Assembly (NCBI GenBank): GCA_964478455.1
Contig: CAYZJD010000012.1
Span: 1-27,179 of the forward strand
Source: CAYZJD01 sp964478455
Lineage (GTDB): Bacteria > Acidobacteriota > Terriglobia > Bryobacterales > Bryobacteraceae
DNA length: 27,179 nt
Direction of reading: 5' to 3'
The notes below the pieces were generated by a model. The model ran no database searches, was not told the origin of the DNA, and worked only from the letters and a program-made list of their open reading frames with translations. The stretch's first letter is position 1. Each line of letters begins with the position of its first letter. Position numbers and translations under genes: made by a program. This document shows positions 6,826-15,812 of this stretch, piece by piece.

Positions 6826-7740
6826 CTACTGCGCAAGCCGGGAGGCGTGGCCTACGGAGTCAGTGGGGGTTTGCTGCTGGTGCGGCTCTCCGTCTTCGCC
6901 GGGCGCGCGGAGCAGCTTGTAAAGGATCCGGTGGGAAGGGATGTTGGATTCGACGTACACGACGCCGTCGGCCGAGATCATAAAGTCGCCGTTGTTCGAT
7001 GCGTGGATGTAGCCTTTCTCCTTGAGGAACCACACCGTGAACAGCAGGTGCTCGCGCGGCAAGGACATCAGGCGCTCGAACTCGAGCAGCGACAGTCCGG
7101 GCTTGTCAGGATCGACTCTGCGGCGGTTGTAGAGAAGGCACAGCACGCCGAGGCGGCGGTTGTTCTCACCGCCGACGCCATCGAGGAACTCCTTGAGTTC
7201 GAAGATCGCCAGGGGCTGAGTCTGGCGGAGGTGATATTCGGCGTCGTAGACCGCCCGGCGGTCGGGATCGGAGAGAGCGTCAAAGGCCCGCGTAAGCTGG
7301 ATGAACTTCTCGACGTCGCCCGTGTGAGGGTTGTCCGGGTGGTACCGGGCAACCAGGATCTTGTACACCCGGTGGATGGTTTCCATCTCGGCCGAGGGAC
7401 TGATCTGGAGCAGTTCGTAGTAATCGATGAACTCTTCGGCGTCCTTCTGCTGCTTCTCACGGCTGTCGCACAGTTCGAGGCCGATGATGCAGCGCGCGCC
7501 GAGGCGCATGCAATGACGGACGATGGCGGTTCCTCCGAAGCCGTACTGTTCGAGGCGTACATAGACATACGAACCGGGTGCGACAGGGTCGGTGGTTTCC
7601 AGCCGGGCGCCGGACTCAGATAAGTCAAGCCCGCGAGCCCGGAGAGCGCGCGTCTGCCCGTGATGTTCCTGCCACGACAGCGTCACGTCGCAGTCGATGG
7701 GATGGCGCTGGTGACGGCGAGACTCGCTGCTTCGATTCAT
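6826..7740 (-). CDS. PilZ-J-domain fusion protein
   Basis: A 304-residue cytoplasmic protein with three parts. Residues about 5-95 are a PilZ domain carrying both cyclic-di-GMP binding motifs: RxxxR (Arg8-Arg12, RRHQR) and DxSxxG (Asp39 to Gly44, DLSESG). Residues 106-169 are a DnaJ J-domain (DYYELLQISPSA) with the HPD motif at 134-136 that stimulates DnaK. Residues about 190-265 look like a small winged-helix-type domain (LSLLEFERLMSLPREHLLFT, LKEKGYI). The glycine/phenylalanine and zinc-finger parts of true DnaJ are missing. It would link a second-messenger signal to Hsp70 action or to a specific client. Start ATG 7740 places PilZ at the N-terminus; a longer frame starts at 7824. Neither has a clear ribosome site. 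It is divergent from a GGDEF-EAL sensor. Confidence 0.88.
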   Translation of the reverse strand: MNRSSESRRHQRHPIDCDVTLSWQEHHGQTRALRARGLDLSESGARLETTDPVAPGSYVYVRLEQYGFGGTAIVRHCMRLGARCIIGLELCDSREKQQKDAEEFIDYYELLQISPSAEMETIHRVYKILVARYHPDNPHTGDVEKFIQLTRAFDALSDPDRRAVYDAEYHLRQTQPLAIFELKEFLDGVGGENNRRLGVLCLLYNRRRVDPDKPGLSLLEFERLMSLPREHLLFTVWFLKEKGYIHASNNGDFMISADGVVYVESNIPSHRILYKLLRAPGEDGEPHQQQTPTDSVGHASRLAQ

Positions 7741-7889
7741 GTGGGTTTCATGCCCTGGCAATCCATGCTGGCCCGCGGAGCTGCCGCCAGCCTGGGACGG
7801 CTCAGTTCGTGGTGACAGGGGCATGCCGGTATCCCGTGTACATCTTACGGTCCGGTATCTGAAGTAGCCATTGGTCGGAAGTCCTGTAC

Positions 7890-7915
7890 CCGTACTGCGT
7901 CTTCCGTACTACGTC
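7890..7915. repeat. Tandem direct repeat in the PilZ-J / GGDEF-EAL spacer
   Basis: CCGTACTGCGTC (7890-7901) and CCGTACTACGTC (7904-7915) match at 11 of 12 bases with a 14-base period. They lie in the divergent spacer 7741-8174, which holds no gene. A role as a regulator-binding site is inference. Confidence 0.4.
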
Positions 7916-8097
7916 AGATAGGGATCCGACCGGGAGGGCGAGGCTCGTGGCCGGGAAGCCAACCGACAACCGTGTTCTTCATGAATGACTTAGTGGAAGC
8001 GCCTGGAGTCGTTGGAGCACGCCGGCGGGCGCCTAGGGGGAACGGCCAACTGAAAGATACTGGTACAACTTGCGCCTGGGGACTATTGATGAGCGGT

Positions 8098-8130
8098 GTA
8101 CCGGAAGGGGACGATCGGTTAAACCGGTAC
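8098..8130. promoter_or_regulatory. Inverted repeat upstream of the GGDEF-EAL gene
   Basis: GTACCGG (8098-8104) and CCGGTAC (8124-8130) form 7-base inverted arms. An 11-base palindrome CGGTTAAACCG (8116-8126) overlaps the right arm. The element ends 44 bases before the ATG at 8175. It may be an operator; short palindromes of this size also arise by chance. No cyclic-di-GMP riboswitch fold was recognised in the 7741-8174 spacer. Confidence 0.3.
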
Positions 8131-8174
8131 GCAAGACGAGCGTTGTCAGAAGGTGTGCCGGAGGTTCGGTCCGC

Positions 8175-11100
8175 ATGGAACAGAAGAGGCCGCTCACGGG
8201 CTGGCATGCGCGCCTTGTCGAAAGGGCAAGGAAGCGCCAGTACTTTCTGTTGCCGGCGGTGGTCGCTTCCGGCGTCCTCGTCTTCAGTCTCGCGTTCCTG
8301 TTGTGGTCGGAACTGGAACGCGTTGAGGAGTACTCCCGCATCGCCGCACGCCAACTGGGCGCGGCCCGCTCGCTGATGGCGCTGGCCGAGGCGGGTGAAA
8401 TCCAGGAGAACCAAGGTAATCTCAAGGATCTGGTGCTGGACTGCGGCTATTCGTTTTACCTGTTCTCCGGCGGGCTTCGGGAACATGTGCTGAGCCCGCC
8501 GCTTGCCGGAGGGATGCGCGAGCGGCTCAGCGCGTTGATGGCGACCTGGGTCGAGGTGCAGGGGCCGTTGCTGGAGACGTCGGAGCGAGGGAAGGTGGCG
8601 CCGCAGCACCGCCTTCTGCTGCAAACGGAAACGCCGCGGCTTGTCGAAGAGTGGGAAGCGCTAGCCGCGCTTCTGGGGGAAAGCCGCCGGACCCTTCAGA
8701 GCTGGTTGCTGGCCGCCTTGGTGGCGGCCAGCGCATGGAGCTTCCTCGTCCTTTCGACGGGAGCGGGCATGGCCTGGCTTTACGCGCACCGAGCCGCGAC
8801 CCTGATGGAACGGGCCGTCCGCAGGGTGAAGGAAAACGGGCCGGCGGCCCTGGCGCCGCTTGCCGGCGAAGACGAGCTTGGCGCGCTGCCGGGGATCTTT
8901 GGCGGAATATCCGGCACGATGAGCCGGCTGCTGGCTCTGTATGACCAGCACAGCCAGGCGGTGGCGAGGATGCTCGAATGCGTGCCGTCCGGCATCCTGG
9001 TGCTATCTTCCGACCAGCGCGTGCTGGCGATCAACCACGCCTTTCGCGCGCTGGTCCGGGTTGGCGACGGGGCTCGCGGACAGCCGTTGCAGAAGATACT
9101 ACCCCCGGGCCCGCTGTTACAGTGGATCACGCAGGCTGCACAGTATCAGGGCTGGCCGTCGTCCTTTTCGACTGAAATCAAGGAAGAACCCGGCGGGACG
9201 CTCCGTGCGGCACTGACGCGGATCGAGTCACGTCCGGAGACGGGATCCCTGCTGCTGGTGGCGGTGAGCCGGGCGGCGGAAGCCGCGAGCGCGGAAGCCG
9301 AAGCGGCCCAGTTCCGGCGACTGTACCAGAAGCTGCTGGAGAATATCTCGGACGGGATTCTGGTGGTGGGCGATGACGGCCTCGTCCGTGATGCCAACGA
9401 TGTGGCGGCGAAAATGTTCGGGTGCGCCCGGAGCGAGCTGGCATCAAAGCCGCTGAAGGCGCTTGCTCCGGGCAAGCCCGAGGACGGGCGACGGCTTCTG
9501 GAGGAATACCTCCGGCCGGGCAGGTGGAGGCTGGATGGAAGCCAGGTCGAATTCGATTTCCGGAAGAAGGACGGGACGGCGTTCCCCGCCTCCGTGCGGC
9601 TGACCGAGTGCCGCGAGGGCGGCCGCCACGTCTTCGTACTGAGCCTGCGCGACATCACCGAGAACCGGCTGGCCGACTTGCTGGCGCGAGACCGGCTGCA
9701 AGTGATCGAGATGATCGCGCGCAACCAGCCGCTCGACAAGGTGTTGGCGGCGCTGACGCAGATGGTGGAGCACCAGATGCCAGGGGCGCGCTGCGTCATC
9801 ATGCTGCGGCGCGAGGACCGGCTATACCCGGCGGCGGCTCCGAGCCTGCCGGAGAGCTTTGTGCGCTCGCTGATGGACATGCCGCTGGAGCCGGCGCTGG
9901 CCTCCTGCGCCACCGCGGTTGTCGAAGGGAAGCCGGCCACGGTGGCCGATATTGGCAGCGATCCGAACTGGAGCGAGTACAAGGACGCGGCGCTGCACCA
10001 CGACCTGCGTGCTTCATGGTCAGTACCGATTTTTTCAAGCGACGGGCTGATCGTTGGCACCATAGCCATTTACAGCCGGCAGAGACACGAGCTGACAAGC
10101 GCGCAACTGGAACTGGTGCAAATGGCCTGTCGGCTCGCCTCGGTCTGCATCGAGCAGCGGCAACTGACGGGACAACTGGCCTACCAGGCGCGGCACGACG
10201 CCCTTACCGGTTTGCCGAACCGCATCAGCTTCGAGGACTGGGCCAAGCAGACGCTGGCGCACGCTCGGCGGCACGGTCAACCGGCGGGAGTTCTGTCGAT
10301 CGACCTGGACAGGTTCAAACTGGTCAACGACAAGCTCGGGCACGCTATCGGCGACGGCCTGCTGCGGCAGGTCGCGCGGCGCATGGTCGGTTGCCTGCGG
10401 GACACCGACATGGTGGCGCGGTGGGGCGGCGACGAGTTCATGGTCGGCCTCATGGAACTCCGCCACCACGAAGACGCCCAACTGGTGGCGCAGAAGCTGA
10501 TGGATGCCCTGCGAGGCCCCATCGAGGTGGAAGGACACAAGGTGACGGTGACCGTAACCATCGGCATCTGCATCTTCCCCGAAGACGGGCAGGACCTCGG
10601 AGCGCTGCTGCGGAACGCCGACCGGGCGATGTACCGCGCCAAGAACAACGGCCGCAACGGCTTCGAGTACTACCGGCCGGAACTCGGGGACGCGGCGCAG
10701 CACCGGCTGGAACTGGAAAGCGAGCTGGCCGGGGCGCTCGATCGAGGCGAGTTGCTGCTGCACTACCAGCCGCAATTCGACGCCGCCAGCGGCCTGCTGG
10801 TGGGCCTCGAGGCGCTGCTGCGCTGGCGCCATCCGCGGCTCGGCACGGTTCCGCCGGCGCGGTTTGTGCCGGTGGCCGAGGACAGCGGCCTCATCATTCC
10901 TATCGGTGCCTGGGCGCTGGAGGAAGCGTGCCGGCAAATCTGGGACCTGCACCGGCGCCACCCCGTGCCCGTGCGCGTCGCCGTCAACGTGTCAAGCTTA
11001 CAGTTCGCCCGTTCCGACTTCGTGGATTTCGTCGCTCACACGCTGCACAAGACCGGGATCGATCCCGGCCTGCTGGAGCTGGAACTCACCGAAAGCCTGG

Positions 11101-11753
11101 TGATGAGCAACGTCGAGGAATCGGCGCCGCGCATGGCGCAGTTGCGGAAGCTCGGCGTCGGGATCTCGATCGACGATTTCGGCACCGGGTACTCGTCGCT
11201 GAGCTACCTCCAGCGGCTGCCCATTAACAACCTGAAGATCGACCAGTCGTTCGTGCGCGAGATCGGCGCCTCGGCCAAGACGGCGCCGCTGATCGAGTCG
11301 ATCGTCTCGCTGGCGCACAGCCTCGGCATGACCACGACCGCCGAAGGAGTGGAAACGACGACCCAACTCAAGGTGCTGCGGACCACCGGCTGCCACCAGG
11401 TGCAGGGTTACCTGCTGGGGCCGCCGCTGCCGGTCGAGAAGTTCATCCCGCTGATGACAGTGCCGCTGGCCGGCGCCCGGCGCTCAAATTTCATCGTCGC
11501 GATGCCGGCCCCGCAAGGCAACGGATCACGGCCGATGAACGGCGCCAGAATCATCGAGCCGCGGGCCGCCAGCCCCGGCTTGTGCTCCAGGCTGTCGGTC
11601 GTTTCCGACGACCTGTCCTGGTCCGCGCCGTGCGAGCCCGTGAGCGGCGAGAACAGCAAGAACGGCTCACCCAAGAAGCCGAACGGAAAGGCCGGCAACG
11701 GACGTCCTCCCTGGGAACTCCGCGCGCGCACTCCCCGCCCCGCGAGCCCATAG
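8175..11753 (+). CDS. Membrane sensor with PAS-PAS-GAF-GGDEF-EAL domains
   Basis: A 1192-residue inner-membrane protein that can make and/or break cyclic-di-GMP. The ATG at 8175 follows GGAGG (8160-8164). Order: helix TM1 (about 24-44), an external helical sensor part (45-175), TM2 (176-205), a short HAMP-like linker, PAS1 (about 262-375), PAS2 (383-493), GAF (500-670), GGDEF, EAL and a tail. The active-site GGDEF is intact at 751-755, with an inhibitory RxxD site (RDTD) exactly five residues before it. EAL is intact at 879-881 (LEALLRW), with NVSSLQF, ELTESLV, DDFGTGYSSL and AEGVET following, as in active phosphodiesterases. Both catalytic halves therefore look functional. The last 99 residues (from 1094) are low-complexity, Pro/Gly/Lys-rich and probably disordered. 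It is divergent from the PilZ-J fusion. Confidence 0.95.
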   Translation: MEQKRPLTGWHARLVERARKRQYFLLPAVVASGVLVFSLAFLLWSELERVEEYSRIAARQLGAARSLMALAEAGEIQENQGNLKDLVLDCGYSFYLFSGGLREHVLSPPLAGGMRERLSALMATWVEVQGPLLETSERGKVAPQHRLLLQTETPRLVEEWEALAALLGESRRTLQSWLLAALVAASAWSFLVLSTGAGMAWLYAHRAATLMERAVRRVKENGPAALAPLAGEDELGALPGIFGGISGTMSRLLALYDQHSQAVARMLECVPSGILVLSSDQRVLAINHAFRALVRVGDGARGQPLQKILPPGPLLQWITQAAQYQGWPSSFSTEIKEEPGGTLRAALTRIESRPETGSLLLVAVSRAAEAASAEAEAAQFRRLYQKLLENISDGILVVGDDGLVRDANDVAAKMFGCARSELASKPLKALAPGKPEDGRRLLEEYLRPGRWRLDGSQVEFDFRKKDGTAFPASVRLTECREGGRHVFVLSLRDITENRLADLLARDRLQVIEMIARNQPLDKVLAALTQMVEHQMPGARCVIMLRREDRLYPAAAPSLPESFVRSLMDMPLEPALASCATAVVEGKPATVADIGSDPNWSEYKDAALHHDLRASWSVPIFSSDGLIVGTIAIYSRQRHELTSAQLELVQMACRLASVCIEQRQLTGQLAYQARHDALTGLPNRISFEDWAKQTLAHARRHGQPAGVLSIDLDRFKLVNDKLGHAIGDGLLRQVARRMVGCLRDTDMVARWGGDEFMVGLMELRHHEDAQLVAQKLMDALRGPIEVEGHKVTVTVTIGICIFPEDGQDLGALLRNADRAMYRAKNNGRNGFEYYRPELGDAAQHRLELESELAGALDRGELLLHYQPQFDAASGLLVGLEALLRWRHPRLGTVPPARFVPVAEDSGLIIPIGAWALEEACRQIWDLHRRHPVPVRVAVNVSSLQFARSDFVDFVAHTLHKTGIDPGLLELELTESLVMSNVEESAPRMAQLRKLGVGISIDDFGTGYSSLSYLQRLPINNLKIDQSFVREIGASAKTAPLIESIVSLAHSLGMTTTAEGVETTTQLKVLRTTGCHQVQGYLLGPPLPVEKFIPLMTVPLAGARRSNFIVAMPAPQGNGSRPMNGARIIEPRAASPGLCSRLSVVSDDLSWSAPCEPVSGENSKNGSPKKPNGKAGNGRPPWELRARTPRPASP

Positions 11754-11793
11754 CGCGCTGGCGCTCGGAGGCTGCTTCCGTCCGAGTTTCCTC

Positions 11794-11823
11794 TTGACTT
11801 CTTGCGAACACTTCGCCCATGAT
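11794..11823 (+). promoter_or_regulatory. Weak promoter candidate before the TonB-dependent receptor
   Basis: TTGACT at 11794-11799 is a strong -35 match. With 18-base spacing the -10 is CATGAT (11818-11823), four of six consensus bases. The leader to ATG 11966 would be about 135 bases and includes the palindromes at 11868-11934. Confidence 0.25.
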
Positions 11824-11867
11824 GAGCACCAGGGCAGACAGCGGCCTTCCATAATTGGAGCCGCGCC

Positions 11868-11934
11868 GGGCCGCCGCGTGGTAGAAGCGTCGGCGCAGCC
11901 GGCGTGAGCGTCGTGCCGGACTCTGCCGGCAGAG
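11868..11934. repeat. GCCGGC-type palindromes upstream of the receptor gene
   Basis: CTCTGCCGGCAGAG at 11921-11934 is a perfect 14-base palindrome. It is preceded by TGCCGGA from 11914, so CCGGACTCTGCCGGC here parallels CCGGACCTTCTGCCGGC at 1357-1373. The earlier part (11868-11912) is GC-rich with degenerate CCGGC motifs. It ends 31 bases before ATG 11966. Confidence 0.5.
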
Positions 11935-11965
11935 GGTGAATCGGATGGGAAAGGGGGCGTGCACC

Positions 11966-14900
11966 ATGAACCGAACGAGGTTGTTCACCTCATTCTCGAT
12001 GGCGGCGTGGATTGTGCTGTTGCTTCTTGCAGTCGCGCTTTCCGGCTTTGCACAGTCCATCTTCGGTAGCTTGACGGGAATCGTTACCGACAAAACGGAC
12101 GCCGTCATACCGGGCGCCAGGATCACATTGAGGAACGAGGCCTCCGGCGACATCCGCCGGACGGAAGCCAACACCGACGGGTATTTCTCGCTGACCTCCA
12201 TACCCACCGGAAGCTACACGGTCTCGGTCGAAGCAGCCGGATTCCAAAAATGGGAGCGTGCCGGCATCACCTTCACCGGCGCCGAGAGGCGAACCTTGAA
12301 CGACATCGTTCTGCAAGTGGCGGCGGCCGCCGAACAAGTTCAGGTGACGGCCACAATCGAGGGGATCGCCCCGGTGGAGTCCGGCGAGAAAGCCTCCGTG
12401 CTGAGCGAACGGCAGCTCCAGAACTTCTCGGTGATAGGCCGCAGCGCCACCGAATTCATCAAGATTCTGCCGGGATTCAGCATCGGCGGCACGGGGGTGG
12501 AGAACCGTCAGGGTTACACCGGCGAGGTCATGGGAATCAACGGCGCCGGCGAGGCGGGACCCCAGAGTGTCCTCTCATCGAATGCCTTCCTGGTGAACGG
12601 CCTGCCCAGCATGTCGCTCGATATCACCGCCGATGGGGCGCACGTCATCGACCCGGGCTGCAACTGCGGCACGCCGGTGAACCCGAATACCGACATGATC
12701 CAGGAGTTCAAAGTGCTGACCTCGAATTACAGCGCCGAGAACGCCAAGGGTCCGGCGGTGATGACCAGCATCACCAAGGCCGGAGGCCGTGAGTTTCACG
12801 GGCAAGGCTACCTTTACGCCCGGCATTTTTCCATGAACGCCAACGACTGGCTGAACAACAAGCTGGGCACAAAGAAACCGGAGAACAAGTACTTCTACCC
12901 CGGGGCCAACATCGGCGGGCCGGTCCTCATACCGGGTTCGGACTTTAACCGGAACCGCGACAAGCTATTTTTCTTTACCGGTTACGAGCATTACTTTCAG
13001 ACCCTCGATACCGGTATCCTCACGGCTACCCTGCCGACCGAGGGCATGCGCCGCGGCGACTATAGCCCGCAGGAGCTGGCCAAGCTGGGCGAAATCACCG
13101 CTTCTGGCGGCCCTCCGTCCGAAATGACCGATCCGCAGTTCCCGGGCGGCATCATACCGCCGAGCGCCCAGGATCCCAGCGGACAGAACCTGATCAAGCT
13201 TTTCCCGCTTCCGAACGCGGACCCGAACGCAACCGGCGGCTACAACTACGTCAAGCAGATTCCCCTGGACCAGAACGGCTGGCAGTGGATGTCTCGCGTG
13301 GATTACTCGATCAGCGATTACACCAAGCTGTTCGTCCGTTACAACGCGCAGCGGGAGTTGCAGCGATTTCCCGTGGGCTTCTGGTGGCGCAACGCCAATC
13401 AGGTGCCCTATCCAAGCGAGATCCACGGCAGGAACCGCTCCGACGCCGTTTCGGTCAGCTTGACCCACGTCTTCAATCCGACCCTCACCAACGAGCTTGT
13501 CTTTGGACACACGTTCATCACCTACCCGAACGTGTTCGAAGACCCGAGCAAGGTTGACCGGACGGCCTTGGGTATCCCATTCAAGGGCCTGTACGAGAAC
13601 AACGTCACGCAGATTCCATCGATGCAGGCCTGGGGAGGCGAATTCGCCACTCTTTACAACCCGGGTGGTTTCGAGGTCGGCGGCAGCAAAGGGCTGTTTG
13701 CCGACGCCTACCTGACCTCGGTGAGCAACAACCTCTCCAAGGTCCTCTCCACTCACACGCTGAAGTTCGGCTTCTTTTACGAGCATGTGATTAACAACCA
13801 GCCGAACAGCGGAGACACGAACGGAAACATGGAGTTCGCCAATTGGGGCGGGAACACCTCGGGGAACCCTTACGCTGACCTGTTGCTCGGGCGGACGGCG
13901 AATTACACGGAGCAGAATTTCAACAACCTGTTCAACCAGGCCTACGATGCATTCGAGTTGTTCGTTCAGGACAGTTGGAAGGTCACGCGGCGGCTGACGC
14001 TGGACCTCGGTCTGCGCGCCTCCCATTTTGGAAACTGGTATGACCGGGAAGGCCTTGGGTTCGCGGTGTGGGACCCGGCCTCCTACGACGACAGCCCCGG
14101 TGTGCCGCCGGAGGCTTACACCGGGCTCCTATGGAACGCCAGGGATCCCAGGATCCCGTCGTCCGGCTTCCCTGACAGGGCCCTGACCTGGGCCCCACGA
14201 TTCGGGATGGCCTGGGACTTGTTCGGGACCGGGAAAACAGTCCTGCGCGGCGGCTGGGGCGTCTTCAATTATCACGGCCTGTGGTTCACGCAGGGTCTGT
14301 CCGCGCCCGCCGGCGTGCAGCTAAAGTCGATCGGCTCTCTTAACTTCTCCGAAATCGAAGCCACCGATCCGGGCGTCGGGGCGATCGGCACCGATGCCCT
14401 GGATCAGAACGACGACAAGGTGTCGCGTACCCATAGCTGGAGCTTCACGGTTTCTCAGCGGCTGCCCGGGGCGAACATGGTCGAGTTGTCCTACGTCGGC
14501 AACACCAGCAAGAATGTTCTCAACCAGTGCCAGGTGGGAAGCAACATCAACGCGGTGCCAAAAGGCGCGCTGTTTTCCTACCCGGACAACCCCAACGATC
14601 TTGAGACCGTTGAAGATTTCCGCCCCTACCACAACTATCAGGACCTTTGCGTCCTTACACACAATCTGTATCAGAACTACCACGGCTTCCAGGCGAGCTG
14701 GCTGCGACAGGTAGGCAAGATCGACGTCCAGGCCAACTACACTTACAGCAAGGGCCTGGGGATCAACACCGTTGACGGGGGCGACGAACTGGATCTTTCA
14801 CAGAACTACGGTCCGATGGTGAATGACCGCCGCCACATTTTTAATGCCGCATATTCGATCCGGTTGCCCAGTCCGGTGAAGACCCATCCCTTCGGAAAGG

Positions 14901-15439
14901 CGCTCGCCAACGGCTGGCAGCTCTCGGGAATCACGCAGTTCCAGAGCGGCGTGAACCTGACGGGGAACACCGCGAACAGCTTCAATCTGGATCCCGGTGC
15001 TTACGCGTTGCCGAACGGCTACGCCGTGACCAACCGGACGATTGTCGGAACCTCGAACGTCGGGCTGCGCCCGCTGGTCACCTGCGATCCGCGCAAAGGC
15101 TTGGGGCAGAACCAGTACGTCAATGGCAACTGCCTGGCACTGCCCACCGTGCCCGGCGTTAACGGACCCATTGTTCCGCCCGAGGTATTCGGCCCGGGCT
15201 TCTTCAACAGCGACCTCTCGCTGTTCAAGAACTTCCAGTTCACCGAATCCAGGATGCTCCAGTTCCGGTTCTCGGCTTATAACTTCCTGAACCACCCGCT
15301 CTGGACCTTCCGCGGCAGCACCAACAACTTGAACCTTGTCTTCGATGAAACGGGCACAATGGTGAACCCGAACTTCGGTGTCACTACGGAGAAGCTCGGC
15401 CACCGGATCATCCAGCTCGCCGTGAAGTATTACTTTTAG
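11966..15439 (+). CDS. TonB-dependent receptor, Oar-like, with carboxypeptidase-regulatory-like domain
   Basis: A 1157-residue outer-membrane receptor for active uptake of a large or scarce ligand, energised by TonB-ExbBD. The signal peptide covers residues about 1-30 (hydrophobic core AAWIVLLLLAVALSGFAQ). Residues 35-120 form a carboxypeptidase-regulatory-like beta-sandwich (GSLTGIVTDKTDAVIPGARI, TNTDGYFSL-like DGYFSLTSIPTGSYTVSV). Then comes a plug domain (LQNFSVIGRSATEFIKILPG), followed by a long beta-barrel with many aromatic strands. It ends IIQLAVKYYF, with a terminal Phe as is usual for outer-membrane barrels. This architecture is very common in Acidobacteria. ATG 11966 was chosen because it starts the signal peptide and follows a purine-rich AAGGGGG; GTG 11936 and ATG 11945 are in frame upstream. 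The ligand cannot be predicted; the neighbouring secreted proteins suggest a polymer-derived compound. Confidence 0.95.
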   Translation: MNRTRLFTSFSMAAWIVLLLLAVALSGFAQSIFGSLTGIVTDKTDAVIPGARITLRNEASGDIRRTEANTDGYFSLTSIPTGSYTVSVEAAGFQKWERAGITFTGAERRTLNDIVLQVAAAAEQVQVTATIEGIAPVESGEKASVLSERQLQNFSVIGRSATEFIKILPGFSIGGTGVENRQGYTGEVMGINGAGEAGPQSVLSSNAFLVNGLPSMSLDITADGAHVIDPGCNCGTPVNPNTDMIQEFKVLTSNYSAENAKGPAVMTSITKAGGREFHGQGYLYARHFSMNANDWLNNKLGTKKPENKYFYPGANIGGPVLIPGSDFNRNRDKLFFFTGYEHYFQTLDTGILTATLPTEGMRRGDYSPQELAKLGEITASGGPPSEMTDPQFPGGIIPPSAQDPSGQNLIKLFPLPNADPNATGGYNYVKQIPLDQNGWQWMSRVDYSISDYTKLFVRYNAQRELQRFPVGFWWRNANQVPYPSEIHGRNRSDAVSVSLTHVFNPTLTNELVFGHTFITYPNVFEDPSKVDRTALGIPFKGLYENNVTQIPSMQAWGGEFATLYNPGGFEVGGSKGLFADAYLTSVSNNLSKVLSTHTLKFGFFYEHVINNQPNSGDTNGNMEFANWGGNTSGNPYADLLLGRTANYTEQNFNNLFNQAYDAFELFVQDSWKVTRRLTLDLGLRASHFGNWYDREGLGFAVWDPASYDDSPGVPPEAYTGLLWNARDPRIPSSGFPDRALTWAPRFGMAWDLFGTGKTVLRGGWGVFNYHGLWFTQGLSAPAGVQLKSIGSLNFSEIEATDPGVGAIGTDALDQNDDKVSRTHSWSFTVSQRLPGANMVELSYVGNTSKNVLNQCQVGSNINAVPKGALFSYPDNPNDLETVEDFRPYHNYQDLCVLTHNLYQNYHGFQASWLRQVGKIDVQANYTYSKGLGINTVDGGDELDLSQNYGPMVNDRRHIFNAAYSIRLPSPVKTHPFGKALANGWQLSGITQFQSGVNLTGNTANSFNLDPGAYALPNGYAVTNRTIVGTSNVGLRPLVTCDPRKGLGQNQYVNGNCLALPTVPGVNGPIVPPEVFGPGFFNSDLSLFKNFQFTESRMLQFRFSAYNFLNHPLWTFRGSTNNLNLVFDETGTMVNPNFGVTTEKLGHRIIQLAVKYYF

Positions 15440-15666
15440 CGGGGCGACGTAGGCAGTAAGGGCAGGCCTCTCCTGCTTCGACCCTGGCCGTCCAGCCAGA
15501 GTACTCCTGCCATTCGCCGCCATCCCACTACGAGCCCGCTGGCAATCGCCGGTCACCCCAGTTGCTCGTCGCTATCTCCCTCAAACCACGCGCCTTCGCC
15601 TCCGCTTCGCTCCTTGACCGCCGCCCGCCCGTGCTACCCTTGCCGCGGACGGCCGCCCGGGAGCAG

Positions 15667-15812
15667 CCCCCCGCAAACGCGGGGATTTGGGTTTGTTCCG
15701 TCATTTTCGTGATTGCGCGTCCCGCGGCGGCTGCAACAGTTTGAAACCACGTGGCCTACGTGGATTCGGCCGTCCGCGTCCCGCGGAGGCCCATCCCCCG
15801 CCCATGCGGGGG
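15667..15812. repeat. Two related C-rich/G-rich hairpins downstream of the receptor gene
   Basis: CCCCGC-AAAC-GCGGGG at 15669-15684 and CCCCCGC-CCAT-GCGGGGG at 15795-15812 are hairpins with 4-base loops. They are followed by ATTTGGGT and TTTGGGT respectively. The block CGCGTCCCGCGG also occurs twice nearby (15716-15727 and 15775-15786). CCACGT and ACGTGG between them form another short stem. The rest of the 465-base non-coding gap 15440-15904 holds no gene that I can support. The two copies look like a duplicated element rather than a classic terminator, although either could end transcription. Confidence 0.55.

Noticed and set aside
7741..8174. Possible cyclic-di-GMP riboswitch before the sensor gene
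   Set aside because: The conserved GEMM-type core and helix pattern could not be found; only short repeats are present.
9422..11227. Plus-strand 601-codon frame inside the sensor gene
   Set aside because: It is an out-of-frame shadow of the GGDEF-EAL protein; all domain motifs lie in the other frame.
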